Source: Advenella faeciporci (GTDB lineage Bacteria > Pseudomonadota > Gammaproteobacteria > Burkholderiales > Burkholderiaceae_B). From it: DNA of 64,000 nucleotides. Position 1 is the first letter of the stretch; each line of letters begins with the position of its first letter. Positions 28,777 through 37,673 of this stretch are shown here, piece after piece. The notes under the pieces are model-generated. The model was given only the letters and a program-made list of their open reading frames with translations, searched no databases and had not been told where the DNA came from. The translations under genes were made by a program, and so were the position numbers. Location of the stretch: the NCBI RefSeq assembly GCF_014652395.1, contig NZ_BMYS01000015.1, positions 23,039-87,038 on the forward strand, in the 5' to 3' direction.

Positions 28777-29472
28777 ATGAGTCAGTTGAATTATTTTGGC
28801 CGGGGCCTGCGCGCGGGGCTGCCCATCATGCTGGGCTATATTCCCGTTGCCATGGCGTTTGGCATAGCGGGTGCCAGCCTGGGTTTAAGTGCCTGGGAGC
28901 TCATTGCCACGTCATTGATTGTCTATGCGGGGGCCGGGCAATTTTTTATCCTGGCATCCTTGCAATTGGGCACGCCGCTGGTGACCATGGTTTTATTGGT
29001 GACCTTGCTTAATGCCCGTCATCTTTTGTATGGTCCGATTATTGAAAAATACCTGCCCAAGGGGCTGAAGAATCGTCTGGTCAAGGCGTTTTACCTCACC
29101 GATGAGGTGTTTGCGACCTGTTATGTGGGCATGGGTAAGGTGGAAAATGCGGCCCGTGGCAGTTGGTATATGGGCCTGGGCATATTGGCCTGGCTGTCCT
29201 GGGCTACTGGTACGGCCATTGGTGTGTTTGCCGGTGATGAGTTATTAAAGGCTTTTCCGGTGGTTGAAAAAACCCTGGGGTTTGCCTTGCCGGCCATGTT
29301 TGTGGCGGTAACGGTGCAAAGTATTCAGCCCCCTATGTTAAAGGCCATGGCCGCCGGTGTCGTAATTACGATAGGGGTGGTATCACTGGGCTTCCCAACC
29401 CTGGCCATTCTGGTGGGGGCTTTTGGTGCCTGCCTGTTTTATACCCCCGGAGACGACAATGCAAAAGTATGA
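28777..29472 (+). CDS. azlC: AzlC family permease, first copy
   Basis: AzlC/AzlD pairs form branched-chain amino acid exporters in the inner membrane. The 231-residue protein has the family start RGLRAGLPIMLGYIPVAMAFGIAGASLGLSAWE, VYAGAGQFFILASLQLG and LVTLLNARHLLYGPIIEKYLP; about seven hydrophobic segments can be drawn. The end overlaps azlD by 14 bases, which is usual for the pair. A second, more divergent pair lies at 46960-48050. Substrate range is inferred from the family only. Confidence 0.92.
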   Translation: MSQLNYFGRGLRAGLPIMLGYIPVAMAFGIAGASLGLSAWELIATSLIVYAGAGQFFILASLQLGTPLVTMVLLVTLLNARHLLYGPIIEKYLPKGLKNRLVKAFYLTDEVFATCYVGMGKVENAARGSWYMGLGILAWLSWATGTAIGVFAGDELLKAFPVVEKTLGFALPAMFVAVTVQSIQPPMLKAMAAGVVITIGVVSLGFPTLAILVGAFGACLFYTPGDDNAKV

Positions 29473-29788
29473 ATATGTGATTGCCATGGTGGCCATGGGG
29501 GTGTTCACTTACTTGATGAGAGCCTTGCCGTTTGTTTTGATGCAACGCAGCCGCCTGCTGTCACGCCTGAATTCGGGCCGGTTTGCCATCATGGGCCCGG
29601 CCTTGCTGGTATCAACCACTACGGTGGTGCTGTATTCGGGATTGGCAGAAACCACGTCATGGCAGGAAGTGGGCGCTTATGTACTGGCGGTGCTGATTCT
29701 GTTTGGCGTGCTGAAGGCGGCCAAAAACACCGGCCTGGCCATGTTGGTGGGGATGCTGGCTTACGGTTTCCTGATGTGGCTGGTGTAA
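29459..29788 (+). CDS. azlD: AzlD family small subunit, first copy
   Basis: This is a 109-residue membrane protein with about four hydrophobic helices. ATG 29459 (MQKYEYVIAMVAMGVFTYLMRALPFVLMQ) is chosen because it overlaps the azlC stop by 14 bases and gives the normal AzlD size. The TYLMRALPF motif near the N-terminus is the family signature. It is the partner subunit of the preceding AzlC permease. Confidence 0.92.
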   Translation: MQKYEYVIAMVAMGVFTYLMRALPFVLMQRSRLLSRLNSGRFAIMGPALLVSTTTVVLYSGLAETTSWQEVGAYVLAVLILFGVLKAAKNTGLAMLVGMLAYGFLMWLV

Positions 29789-29879
29789 ACACTGCCCGGT
29801 ATTTTATTAAGGCAGAAATTCGGTTTTTATTTGAAGCCTAAAATGGATGCGGGGTTTATAAGTTGAAAAAAACGGGTTG

Positions 29880-29900
29880 GCAGGGTAAAGGAGACCCTGC
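29880..29900 (-). terminator. Possible terminator after thiG
   Basis: GCAGGGT and ACCCTGC form a 7-bp stem with a 7-base loop, just past the thiG stop on the minus strand. The T-rich run is separated from the stem by about seven bases, so activity is uncertain. Confidence 0.35.
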
Positions 29901-29922
29901 GTTCATCGCATCGCTAACGGCA

Positions 29923-30729
29923 TTACAGCAAAAAGGGCCTGCCGGTTACGGGGGTGGTGGGTGTGGCCATATCCTGTCTGGCCATAATGCCGGCTTCATA
30001 AGCCATCCGGCCCGATTGAATGGCCAGTTTGAACGCTTCGGCCATTTTGACCGGATCATGCGATTGTGCAACGGCGGAATTTAACAGGACTGCATCAAAG
30101 CCCAGTTCCATGGCTTTCACCGCATCAACCGGGGAGCCAATGCCGGCGTCTACCACCAGCGGCACATTGGGCAGGCGGGCACGCAAGGTTCTTAGGGCAA
30201 AGGGGTTAACCAGTCCCTGGCCCGAGCCAATGGGGGCGCCCCATGGCATTAAAATGCGGCAACCGGCATCCAGCAGGCGGTTGCAAGTCACCAGGTCATC
30301 GGTGCAATATGGGAAAACCTCAAAACCGTCCTTGACCAGTTGCGTGGCGGCGTTAATGAGTTCAATCGGATCGGGCTGCAAGGTGTAGTCATCACCAATT
30401 ACTTCAAGTTTGATCCAATTGGTATCAAAAATTTCCCGTGCCATATGCGACAGGGTAATGGCCTCTCGGGCGGTTTTGCAGCCAGCCGTGTTGGGCAGAA
30501 GCCGGGCACCATTTTGTTTGAGTATTTGGAAAAAAGCATTGGACACCCCGTCGGTCGTGCTTTTGCTCAAGGGATTTTGTCCGGGGGCAAGCTGGCGTTT
30601 AAGGCCAACGGTAACCACCTGTGCGCCCGAGGCGGCGATGGCATCCTGTAAAACCTTGGGTGAGGGGTAGCCGGCTGTGCCAAGAAAAAAACGACTGGAC
30701 AGCAGGGTATCTGCAATAGTGAATGACAT
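29923..30729 (-). CDS. thiG: Thiazole synthase ThiG
   Basis: ThiG builds the thiamine thiazole ring from deoxyxylulose-5-phosphate, dehydroglycine and ThiS-thiocarboxylate. The 268-residue TIM-barrel protein shows SRFFLGTAGYPSPKVLQDAIAASGAQVVTVGLKRQ, the Schiff-base lysine in NWIKLEVIGDD, the glycine-rich PWGAPIGSGQGLVNP, and VPLVVDAGIGSPVDAVKAMELGFDAVLLNSAVA. It is the last gene of the thiO-thiS-thiG group, 11 bases after thiS. ThiC, thiE and thiD are not in the window. Confidence 0.96.
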   Translation of the reverse strand: MSFTIADTLLSSRFFLGTAGYPSPKVLQDAIAASGAQVVTVGLKRQLAPGQNPLSKSTTDGVSNAFFQILKQNGARLLPNTAGCKTAREAITLSHMAREIFDTNWIKLEVIGDDYTLQPDPIELINAATQLVKDGFEVFPYCTDDLVTCNRLLDAGCRILMPWGAPIGSGQGLVNPFALRTLRARLPNVPLVVDAGIGSPVDAVKAMELGFDAVLLNSAVAQSHDPVKMAEAFKLAIQSGRMAYEAGIMARQDMATPTTPVTGRPFLL

Positions 30730-30740
30730 ATTATTCCTGC

Positions 30741-30968
30741 TTAGCCACCGGTAATGGGTGAAAAGGTGAAGACGGCATCGTTGGCTTGCAATGTATAGGT
30801 TTCACGTGCCGAACGGGAAACGAAAATTTCATTGACGGCGGTGGCGACGGCGGTTGGGTCAGTTTCCTGACGGGCTTCGGTTTGTAATTGTTCAACCAGG
30901 GCGGCCAGTGTAGTGCCCTGTTCAACTGTGCGCTCAAGACCATTAACTGAAATTGAAATTGTTGTCAT
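30741..30968 (-). CDS. thiS: Sulfur carrier protein ThiS
   Basis: This is a small ubiquitin-like protein whose C-terminal glycine is adenylated and converted to a thiocarboxylate for thiazole synthesis. It has 75 residues, begins TTISISVNGLERTVEQGTTLAALVEQL and ends SPITGG with the required Gly-Gly. It is slightly longer than the usual 66 residues because of an extended middle (QTEARQETDPTAVATAVNE). Its ATG overlaps the thiO stop in an ATGA arrangement. Confidence 0.93.
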   Translation of the reverse strand: MTTISISVNGLERTVEQGTTLAALVEQLQTEARQETDPTAVATAVNEIFVSRSARETYTLQANDAVFTFSPITGG

Positions 30969-32035
30969 ACCTGCAATAAAGAAAAGTCAGCGGAAAAGAC
31001 CGATTTTAAGGCGTTTTCAACCATAGCGGGTGCAATTAGCCAGCCATGGCGAAACAAGCCGTTAATGCGGGTCAGGCCAGGCTCGGTTTCAATGCGCGGA
31101 AAGTTGTCAGCCAGGGCGGGGCGCAGGTTGACTTCCGAGTGAATGATTCTGCCTTCGGCGATTTCCGGTAGAATACTGTGGGCGGCAGCCAGCAGTTCAA
31201 CCGTGGTACGGACTGAAACGGGGGAGCGGTCTTCGCTTTCGATTTCACTGGCACCGACCACGATGGTATCGGGTGCGCGCGGAACAATATAAACCCGGTA
31301 GCGGGGGTGAAGCAGGCGAATGGGACGGTGCAAACTGACGCCTGGTGCCTGGACCCAGAAAATTTCTCCGCGCACGCCCCGTACATTCTGGCAGGAAAGT
31401 TCGGCATGGTTATGCATGGGTTTGTCACGGGCACCAACGCCACGGGTATCAAAAACCCAGTCGAAGGTATGTTTTTCGGTGCCGGTATGAATGGTATGCG
31501 GCGTCAGCAAGGTAACCGGCCGGTTCCAGTGCCATTGCACATTCAGGGCAGATGCCGCCAACGCCTGCATGGCCTGTACCGTATGAATCTGGCCTTCGTT
31601 GGCCAGCAGCCAGGTGTGGGAGGGGCCTTGTATGGATGGCTCCAGTCGGGCCAGTTCCTGGCGTGGCAGGGGTTGGGGCTGATCGTGTTCGGGGGCTTTT
31701 GCCCTAAGCAGGGAGACCAGCCGGTCTGCGGCACCTTCATCACCGCGGTGCGCCACCAGCAGACTTCCTTTAAAGTGCAACTCAACCGGCAGACTCAGGC
31801 GGGGAACCAGGTTTGCCCATAAATCCAGCGATCGCTTGCCCAGCTGAAAGACGTTTTCATCACCGCTTTCCAGTTCGGCAACTGGGCTAAGCATGCCCGC
31901 CGCCGTCCAGCCGGCGGCAACCGGACTGGACATGGATGGGGCCGGGTCAAACACACTTACCTGGTGACCCTGTGATGACAAAACAAAAGCGAGCAAACGG
32001 CCTGACAGGCCGGCTCCGGCGATAGCGATTTTCAT
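30965..32035 (-). CDS. thiO: Glycine oxidase ThiO
   Basis: ThiO is an FAD-dependent D-amino-acid-oxidase-type enzyme producing dehydroglycine (iminoacetate) for ThiG. The 356 residues start with the dinucleotide-binding motif AGAGLSGRLLAFVLSSQGHQVSVFD. FAD/substrate segments follow: GWTAAGMLSPVAE, VRGEIFWVQAPG, RVYIVPRAPDTIVVGASEIESEDRSPVSV and NLRPALADNFPRIE near the C-terminus. It heads the thiOSG operon. An ATTATA (minus-strand TATAAT) at 32080-32085 is a possible -10; no TPP riboswitch-like CUGAGA/ACCUGA pattern was seen in the leader. Confidence 0.93.
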   Translation of the reverse strand: MKIAIAGAGLSGRLLAFVLSSQGHQVSVFDPAPSMSSPVAAGWTAAGMLSPVAELESGDENVFQLGKRSLDLWANLVPRLSLPVELHFKGSLLVAHRGDEGAADRLVSLLRAKAPEHDQPQPLPRQELARLEPSIQGPSHTWLLANEGQIHTVQAMQALAASALNVQWHWNRPVTLLTPHTIHTGTEKHTFDWVFDTRGVGARDKPMHNHAELSCQNVRGVRGEIFWVQAPGVSLHRPIRLLHPRYRVYIVPRAPDTIVVGASEIESEDRSPVSVRTTVELLAAAHSILPEIAEGRIIHSEVNLRPALADNFPRIETEPGLTRINGLFRHGWLIAPAMVENALKSVFSADFSLLQV

Positions 32036-32152
32036 GTTTTTTCTTTGCCTGTTGATTGGTTTTACTGAAGTAAGGCAACATTATAAACAGGCAGGCTTGC
32101 GCCAGTGACAACATTGGCGGCTGGTTCCGGGTTTAATGATAAAGATCAAATT

Positions 32153-32590
32153 TCAACGGCCCAGTTTTTGTTGCAACTGTGGCCCGTATTGCCTGGCCAC
32201 TGCTTCAAGGTCGGTATAAATTTGTTGGGTACATGTTTCGCTGGACTCTGACAGACAGATGCGGATATGTTGCTGGATATTCAGCCAGGCTGCATGGGGG
32301 GCAGGCACATTGACGATATCCACGTTTTCGGCCAGTGCGGTAAAGCGGCCGTCACGGTTAGGATCTGCGCCAATCAGTCTTACCCGGGCCACTGCCTGGT
32401 CCGGGTGGTTAACCAGTTGCAGGACAGGGGACATCATGATCCGGTTTTGCAGTTGCGCAACGATATGGGTGCCAATGGCATCATTGGGGGTGTTGCCACT
32501 GACATAAACCGGAATTTTGGCCAGTGCGGCGGTAGCGCAGGTACTGGCCAAGACAGCCGCCAGCAATTTGTAAAAAACGGATTTTTTCAT
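32153..32590 (-). CDS. Secreted protein of unknown function
   Basis: I do not recognise this 145-residue protein. A clear signal peptide (MKKSVFYKLLAAVLASTCATAALA) would release a mature chain of about 120 residues starting KIPVYVSGN. The mature part has two cysteines spaced as CLSESSETC (a likely disulfide) and an alternating strand/helix pattern (AVARVRLIGADPNRDGRFTALAENVDIVNVP). It stands alone, upstream of thiO on the same strand and divergent from recQ. Composition resembles its neighbours. A periplasmic role is the only thing the sequence supports. Confidence 0.75.
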   Translation of the reverse strand: MKKSVFYKLLAAVLASTCATAALAKIPVYVSGNTPNDAIGTHIVAQLQNRIMMSPVLQLVNHPDQAVARVRLIGADPNRDGRFTALAENVDIVNVPAPHAAWLNIQQHIRICLSESSETCTQQIYTDLEAVARQYGPQLQQKLGR

Positions 32591-32689
32591 TTCTGTTGTT
32601 CAGCATTGACTATAATGTCAACATCATACGACTTTTCTGGTTCAGAATTGTTTTAATAACGGTTAAATCAACTACAGCATATTTCAGCA

Positions 32690-34513
32690 GTGTCACTATC
32701 TTCAGCCAGCCAGGTTTTACAAACGGTCTTTGGCTACGAATCTTTCCGGGGCGAACAGCAGGCCATTGTCGAACATCTTGTTTCTGGTGGGGATGCGCTT
32801 GTCCTGATGCCCACCGGTGCCGGCAAGTCCTTGTGTTACCAGGTGCCTGCCTTGGTCAGGCAAGGATGCGCTATTGTGGTGTCTCCGTTGATTGCCTTAA
32901 TGAAAGACCAGGTGGATGCCCTCAAAGAGCTGGGTGTGCAGGCGGCTTACCTGAATTCCACCCTTGATTGGTCGGAAATCCGCGCGGTAGAGCGGGACTT
33001 TTTGCGTGGTGAGCTGGACTTGCTTTATATTGCGCCAGAGCGTTTGCTGGGCGAGCGTTGTCTGCAATTGTTAAGCCAGGGAAGAATTTCCCTGTTTGCC
33101 ATTGACGAAGCGCACTGCGTATCCCAGTGGGGGCATGATTTCCGGCCTGAATACATGGGCCTGTCCATCCTCCATGAACGCTGGCCCCAGGTGCCGCGAA
33201 TTGCTTTAACCGCTACCGCTACTACCCATACCCGCCAGGAAATCATTCAGCGTTTGGCGTTGGGTGAAGCCAAACAGTTTATTGCCAGTTTTGACCGGCC
33301 CAATATCACTTATCACATTGTTGAAAAGCATGATGTCCGTCGCCAGTTACTGCAGTTTATCCGTCAAGAGCATATGGGTGACTCGGGTATTGTGTATTGC
33401 CTGTCACGCAATAAAACCGAAGATATTGCCAAATTCCTGAATAAGGAAGGGATTAAGGCCCTGCCTTATCATGCCGGTCTGGATGTGGCCCGTCGGGCCG
33501 AACACCAGGCCCGTTTCCAGCAGGAAGATGATCTGGTCATGGTGGCCACCATTGCCTTTGGCATGGGTATTAACAAGCCCGATGTCCGTTTTGTGGCGCA
33601 TATTGATCTGCCCAAGTCGGTCGAGGGCTATTACCAGGAAACCGGCCGTGCCGGACGTGATGGCCTGGCAGCAACCGCCTGGATGGCCTACGGCCTGCAA
33701 GATGTGGTGCAGCAAAGAAAAATGATTGAAGATTCAAATGGTGATGAAGTCTTCAAGCGTCGTTCGGCGGCCCAGCTGGATGCCATGTTGGGGCTTTGTG
33801 AGACCGCGCAGTGCCGGCGGGTTCGTTTGCTGGCTTATTTTGACCAGCATATCGAACCTTGCGGTAATTGTGATGTGTGCCTTAACCCGCCCAAAATGTG
33901 GGATGGTACGGTGGCTGCACAAAAAATCCTGTCAGCGGTTTACCGGCTGTTCAAGGAACGTGACCAGCGTTTTGGCGCCGGCCATATTATTGATATTTTG
34001 CGCGGCAAGAAAACCGACCGGGTGACGCAAAACCGGCACGATACCTTAAGTGTGTTCGGGGTGGGGCAGGATTTAAGCGATTCGGCCTGGCGTAGCGTAT
34101 TGCGACAGTTGCTGGCCAATCATTATCTGGCACTGGATATCGAAGGTTATGGCACCCTGGCATTAACGGAAAAAAGCCGGGCGGTGCTCAAGGGTGAAGA
34201 GGTGCTGATGCTACGTCAGGAGTCCGAGCGCATGGCATCCAAGTCACGCAACATTATGCCCAAAGCCAGGAAGCCGGTTATCAGTCTTCCGCCCGAAGCC
34301 GAGGAGCGCTTCGTCCAGCTTAAAAAATGGCGGCTGGCCATTGCCCGGGAACATGAAGTGCCAGCCTATGTGATTTTCAATGATGCCACCTTGCGGCAGA
34401 TTGCTCTGAATAACCCGGAAACGCTTGAAGATTTAAGTTTTGTCAGCGGGGTGGGGGCGCATAAGTTAGAGGCTTACGGCGAAGCGATTATTGAATTTCT
34501 TGATCAAATGTAG
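32690..34513 (+). CDS. recQ: ATP-dependent DNA helicase RecQ
   Basis: RecQ is a 3'-5' helicase acting in RecF-pathway recombination and fork repair. It has 607 residues from a GTG start at 32690. Domains in order: helicase core with motif 0 FGYESFRGEQQAIVEHL, Walker A PTGAGKS, DEAH in IDEAHCVSQWGHDFRPEY, motif VI QETGRAGRDG; the zinc-binding site CRRVRLLAYFDQ...CGNCDVC; a winged helix; and a C-terminal HRDC domain (KKWRLAIAREHEVPAYVIFND). All parts are present at normal length. It is convergent with ruvB across 97 bases that hold no recognisable gene. Confidence 0.97.
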   Translation: MSLSSASQVLQTVFGYESFRGEQQAIVEHLVSGGDALVLMPTGAGKSLCYQVPALVRQGCAIVVSPLIALMKDQVDALKELGVQAAYLNSTLDWSEIRAVERDFLRGELDLLYIAPERLLGERCLQLLSQGRISLFAIDEAHCVSQWGHDFRPEYMGLSILHERWPQVPRIALTATATTHTRQEIIQRLALGEAKQFIASFDRPNITYHIVEKHDVRRQLLQFIRQEHMGDSGIVYCLSRNKTEDIAKFLNKEGIKALPYHAGLDVARRAEHQARFQQEDDLVMVATIAFGMGINKPDVRFVAHIDLPKSVEGYYQETGRAGRDGLAATAWMAYGLQDVVQQRKMIEDSNGDEVFKRRSAAQLDAMLGLCETAQCRRVRLLAYFDQHIEPCGNCDVCLNPPKMWDGTVAAQKILSAVYRLFKERDQRFGAGHIIDILRGKKTDRVTQNRHDTLSVFGVGQDLSDSAWRSVLRQLLANHYLALDIEGYGTLALTEKSRAVLKGEEVLMLRQESERMASKSRNIMPKARKPVISLPPEAEERFVQLKKWRLAIAREHEVPAYVIFNDATLRQIALNNPETLEDLSFVSGVGAHKLEAYGEAIIEFLDQM

Positions 34514-34610
34514 TGTTGAGCGGATCCCACCATGTGGTGATAGCGCCTCACGTTTTACGCATTCTGAACCAGAAGAAGCGATGCTCCAGTGTGGGAATGG
34601 GGATACAGGC

Positions 34611-35669
34611 TTAAAACAGCTTTCCGTCTTCACCTCGTGAAGGGGGTTGCAGCCCCAGGTGGCGCCAGGTGGTTAGCGTGGCAATGCGTCCACGGGGTGT
34701 TCTTTGCAGGTAACCGTGCTGGATTAAATAAGGTTCTATCACATCTTCAATCGTGTCGCGTTCTTCGCCAATGGCAGCGGCCAGGTTATCAACCCCAACC
34801 GGGCCTCCGTCAAATTTATGAATGATGGTGTCCAGCAGTTTTCGGTCCATTAAATCCAGGCCTTGCGGATCAACCTCCAGCATGCTTAAGGCGGCACTGG
34901 CCGACTCTACCGTTACCACACCATCCGATTTGACATCGGCATAATCGCGCACCCGGCGTAGCAGGCGGTTGGCAATGCGTGGCGTACCCCGGGCCCGCCG
35001 GGCAATTTCCCGTGCCCCGTCTTCGGTCATGGTGGTGTTTAGCAAAGCGGCACTGCGGCTGACAATTTGAGTCAGGTCTTCGGTGTTGTAGAATTCCAGC
35101 CGGGCAACAATCCCGAAGCGGTCACGCAAGGGGTTGGTCAGCATGCCTGCACGCGTAGTGGCGCCCACCAGGGTAAAGGGTTGCAAGTCGATTTTGACAC
35201 TGCGTGCAGCCGGACCCTCGCCAATCAGAATATCAATCTGGAAGTCTTCCAGGGCAGGGTAAAGGATTTCCTCAACCACTGGCGACAGGCGATGGATTTC
35301 ATCAATGAAAAGCACATCATTGGCTTCAAGATTGGTGAGCAGGGCGGCCAGGTCGCCCGGGCGCTCCAAAACCGGGCCCGAGGTTTGCCTTAACTGGGAG
35401 CCCATTTCATGGGCAATAATATGGGCGAGTGTGGTTTTGCCCAGCCCCGGAGGCCCAAATAACAGGACATGATCCAGGGCTTCCTGGCGTTTGCGGGCTG
35501 CTGTGATGAAAATTTCAAGCTGTTCGCGAACCCGGTGCTGGCCGGTATATTCGGCCAGGGATTTGGGGCGCAGGGCGCGTTCAACCGATTCCTCATTGGG
35601 TGAACTGGCTTGTGGGGAAACAATCCTGGCGGGCGGACTGCTGGATAAGGAATCGTTAAAAATGGCCAT
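34611..35669 (-). CDS. ruvB: Holliday junction branch-migration ATPase RuvB
   Basis: RuvB is the hexameric AAA+ motor that moves Holliday junctions with RuvA. ATG 35669 ([10 protein letters not shown]) gives 352 residues. The frame is open for 23 further codons, but that start would lie inside the hairpin/LexA-box region, so the shorter form is preferred. Motifs: [19 protein letters not shown], Walker [13 protein letters not shown], Walker [35 protein letters not shown], and the C-terminal winged helix ([16 protein letters not shown]). It is separated from ruvA by the 3-gene dctPQM insertion and has its own LexA-type box. Confidence 0.96.
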   Translation of the reverse strand: MAIFNDSLSSSPPARIVSPQASSPNEESVERALRPKSLAEYTGQHRVREQLEIFITAARKRQEALDHVLLFGPPGLGKTTLAHIIAHEMGSQLRQTSGPVLERPGDLAALLTNLEANDVLFIDEIHRLSPVVEEILYPALEDFQIDILIGEGPAARSVKIDLQPFTLVGATTRAGMLTNPLRDRFGIVARLEFYNTEDLTQIVSRSAALLNTTMTEDGAREIARRARGTPRIANRLLRRVRDYADVKSDGVVTVESASAALSMLEVDPQGLDLMDRKLLDTIIHKFDGGPVGVDNLAAAIGEERDTIEDVIEPYLIQHGYLQRTPRGRIATLTTWRHLGLQPPSRGEDGKLF

Positions 35670-35694
35670 GGTCGTGCTGCGCAATAATGGAAAA

Positions 35695-35750
35695 AGACAT
35701 CGCTGTATTGTAATCTCTTTTGGAGACTGTATGTCCATACAGCGATGTCT
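35695..35750 (-). terminator. Long-loop hairpin downstream of dctM, possible terminator
   Basis: A 13-bp perfect inverted repeat, AGACATCGCTGTA (35695-35707) and TACAGCGATGTCT (35738-35750), encloses 30 bases and is followed by five T on the minus strand. It lies between the dctM stop and the ruvB start. The long loop is unusual; an alternative inner hairpin formed by the LexA-type box (35727-35742) uses part of the same arm. Confidence 0.5.
35727..35742. promoter_or_regulatory. LexA (SOS) box upstream of ruvB
   Basis: CTGTATGTCCATACAG fits CTGT-N8-ACAG exactly, with perfect CTGTAT/ATACAG arms. It sits 58-73 bases upstream of the ruvB start codon. ruvAB is LexA-regulated in E. coli, which makes the match meaningful. 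A TACAAT further in may be the -10 of the controlled promoter, but its -35 spacing is poor. Confidence 0.75.
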
Positions 35751-35802
35751 TTAATGCACAGTCGGCCCTATATTGCCATAAGGCCGGTTTTGAATGGCTG
35801 CC

Positions 35803-37077
35803 TTAGCGGTAAGCCAGATCACGCAGTACCAGGGCAATCTCAGGTACATAAGTGATGATCATCAGGCACAATACCGTGACGCCTACAAAGGGTAGCAGGG
35901 GTTTGATGAGCTTTTCGATGGGCAGTTTGGCCACCGTGCAGGCAGCAAACAGGTTTACGCCAAATGGCGGAGTAATCATGCCAAGGGCCAGGTTAACCAC
36001 CATGATGATCCCGAAGTGGGTTGGGTCAACGCCAAACTTGATTGCAACAGGCAGCAGTAACGGGGCCAGCACCACGATAGAGGCTGAAGTTTCAATGAAC
36101 ATGCCAATAAAGAACAGGGCAATGTTCACGCCCAGCAGGAAGCTGACTTTGTCGCTGAACAGCATGCTCAGCCACTCTCCCAGGGCATTGGGTACCCCGG
36201 CACGGTTAAGCAGGAAGCCGAAAAGACCGGCATTGGCAATCACGAACATGATAACGGCCGTGGCAATCACGGTTTTACGGAAGGTTTCCGACAGCTGCCC
36301 AAAACCAATTGTGCGATAAATGAAGATACTCACGATCAGGGCATAAACGACAGCCACCACCGATGCTTCGGTAGGGGTAAAGATGCCGCCATAAATGCCG
36401 CCCAGAATAATTACGGGCATGAGCAGGGCCAGCCATGCCTGCTTGAAGGATTCCCAGATGCCCAGACGGCCTTCACCGTCGTTTTTGCCATAGCCATGGC
36501 GTTTGGCGTACAGCCATACATAAATAACCAGGGCAAAGGCAATCAGCATGCCTGGCAGGATACCGGCAATGAAGAGCTCACCCACATCGGTTTCGGTGGA
36601 CACCGCAAACAAAATCATGGGAACCGATGGCGGAATAATCACGCCGAGTTCGGCAGCCGTTGTCTGCAAGGAGGCGGCAAACGGTTTGGGATAACCATGC
36701 TTGACCATGGCGGGAATTAAAATGGCCCCCACCGCAAAGGTGGTAGCCACGCTTGAACCGGCCACTGCGGCAAAGATCATGCAGGTAATCACGCAACTGC
36801 ACGCCAGACCACCTTGCATGTTGCCTACCAGGCTTTTGGCGAAATTGACCATTCTGGTGGATATGCCGCCCGCTTCCATGAGGTTGCCGGCCAGAATGAA
36901 GAAGGGAATGGCCACCAGCGGGTAAGAATCCAGTGAGGCGTAAATTTTCTGGGCGATAACCAGCCAGTTAATGCCTGCAACCTGGACACCGATAAGACTG
37001 GCAAGACCGATGGAAATAGCTACTGGTACTGTCAGCGCAAAGAACAGTAGCATTGAAAGAATCATTAATTGAGACAT
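35803..37077 (-). CDS. dctM: TRAP transporter large permease DctM
   Basis: This is the large membrane subunit of a tripartite ATP-independent periplasmic transporter. ATG 37077 (MSQLMILSMLLFFALTVPVAISIG) gives 424 residues; the open frame extends 12 codons upstream towards dctQ. About twelve hydrophobic segments are present, with family segments YPLVAIPFFILAGNLMEAGGI, PAMVKHGYPKPFAASLQTTAAELGVIIPPSVPMILFAV, GGIYGGIFTPTEASVVAVVYAL and MITPPFGVNLFAACTVA. It forms a unit with dctQ and dctP, all on the same strand, placed between ruvA and ruvB. Confidence 0.95.
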   Translation of the reverse strand: MSQLMILSMLLFFALTVPVAISIGLASLIGVQVAGINWLVIAQKIYASLDSYPLVAIPFFILAGNLMEAGGISTRMVNFAKSLVGNMQGGLACSCVITCMIFAAVAGSSVATTFAVGAILIPAMVKHGYPKPFAASLQTTAAELGVIIPPSVPMILFAVSTETDVGELFIAGILPGMLIAFALVIYVWLYAKRHGYGKNDGEGRLGIWESFKQAWLALLMPVIILGGIYGGIFTPTEASVVAVVYALIVSIFIYRTIGFGQLSETFRKTVIATAVIMFVIANAGLFGFLLNRAGVPNALGEWLSMLFSDKVSFLLGVNIALFFIGMFIETSASIVVLAPLLLPVAIKFGVDPTHFGIIMVVNLALGMITPPFGVNLFAACTVAKLPIEKLIKPLLPFVGVTVLCLMIITYVPEIALVLRDLAYR

Positions 37078-37118
37078 AAAATTAACCTGAATATTAAGCG
37101 GTAACGAATGCAATGGCC

Positions 37119-37616
37119 CTACAGGGGGGCGATTTTATCGTTGGATTCAGCCGATCCCTGTGACCAGTGAACAATCACGGCAATCAGGGCCAGAAATGAG
37201 CCGATGGGAATGGCGGCATAAATCCAGGCAATACTGAATTCCAGACCGGCAATGGTCTGGAACCGGAAGCGATAGGCAGCCATGGCCCCCACCCAGGTCA
37301 GGATACCCAGGAAGGTGCTGGTAATAACCATGACCAGCGTCGCTAACCAACGTTTGTATTTTTCATTCAGGGCATTTTCAAGCATTTCCACTTTAAGCAT
37401 GGCACCCTGGCGGCAGGCCAGCACCAAGCCCAGCAACACAACCCAAATGATGGCGCAGCGGGTCCAGACTTCGGTCCAGTCGGCGGGTGATTCAAAGACA
37501 AAGCGGCTGACAACTTGATGGAATGAGGCAATCACGGCAGAGAGCAGCAGCAATTGCGCCATTATGGACACCAGTCTGAAGACAGACTTGTCCAGTAATT
37601 GAGTGAGCGATTTCAT
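37119..37616 (-). CDS. dctQ: TRAP transporter small permease DctQ
   Basis: This is the small membrane subunit of the TRAP transporter, 165 residues with four hydrophobic helices. The conserved ESPADWTEVWTRCAIIWVVLLGLVLACRQGAMLKVEML segment in helix 2-3 and SIAWIYAAIPIGSFLALIAVI in helix 4 are typical DctQ features. It lies 57 bases after dctP and 41 bases before dctM. Confidence 0.93.
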   Translation of the reverse strand: MKSLTQLLDKSVFRLVSIMAQLLLLSAVIASFHQVVSRFVFESPADWTEVWTRCAIIWVVLLGLVLACRQGAMLKVEMLENALNEKYKRWLATLVMVITSTFLGILTWVGAMAAYRFRFQTIAGLEFSIAWIYAAIPIGSFLALIAVIVHWSQGSAESNDKIAPL

Positions 37617-37673
37617 GGCAATTTGAAGAGTTGGGGCTGAAAAACCATTCAGCCCCGCAGGAAAAGAAAAAAC

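Noticed and set aside
30120..30400. Whether the CinA-like gene (50181) or thiG region hid a frameshift
   Set aside because: Both reading frames are continuous at family length; the short CinA form reflects absence of the second domain, not truncation by a mutation.
32036..32152. Possible TPP riboswitch upstream of thiO
   Set aside because: The conserved CUGAGA and ACCUGA-like elements were not found in the leader on the minus strand.
34514..34610. Short inverted repeat CACCATGTGGTG in the recQ-ruvB gap
   Set aside because: Arms are only five bases with a 2-base centre and no T-run, so no terminator or operator claim is supportable.
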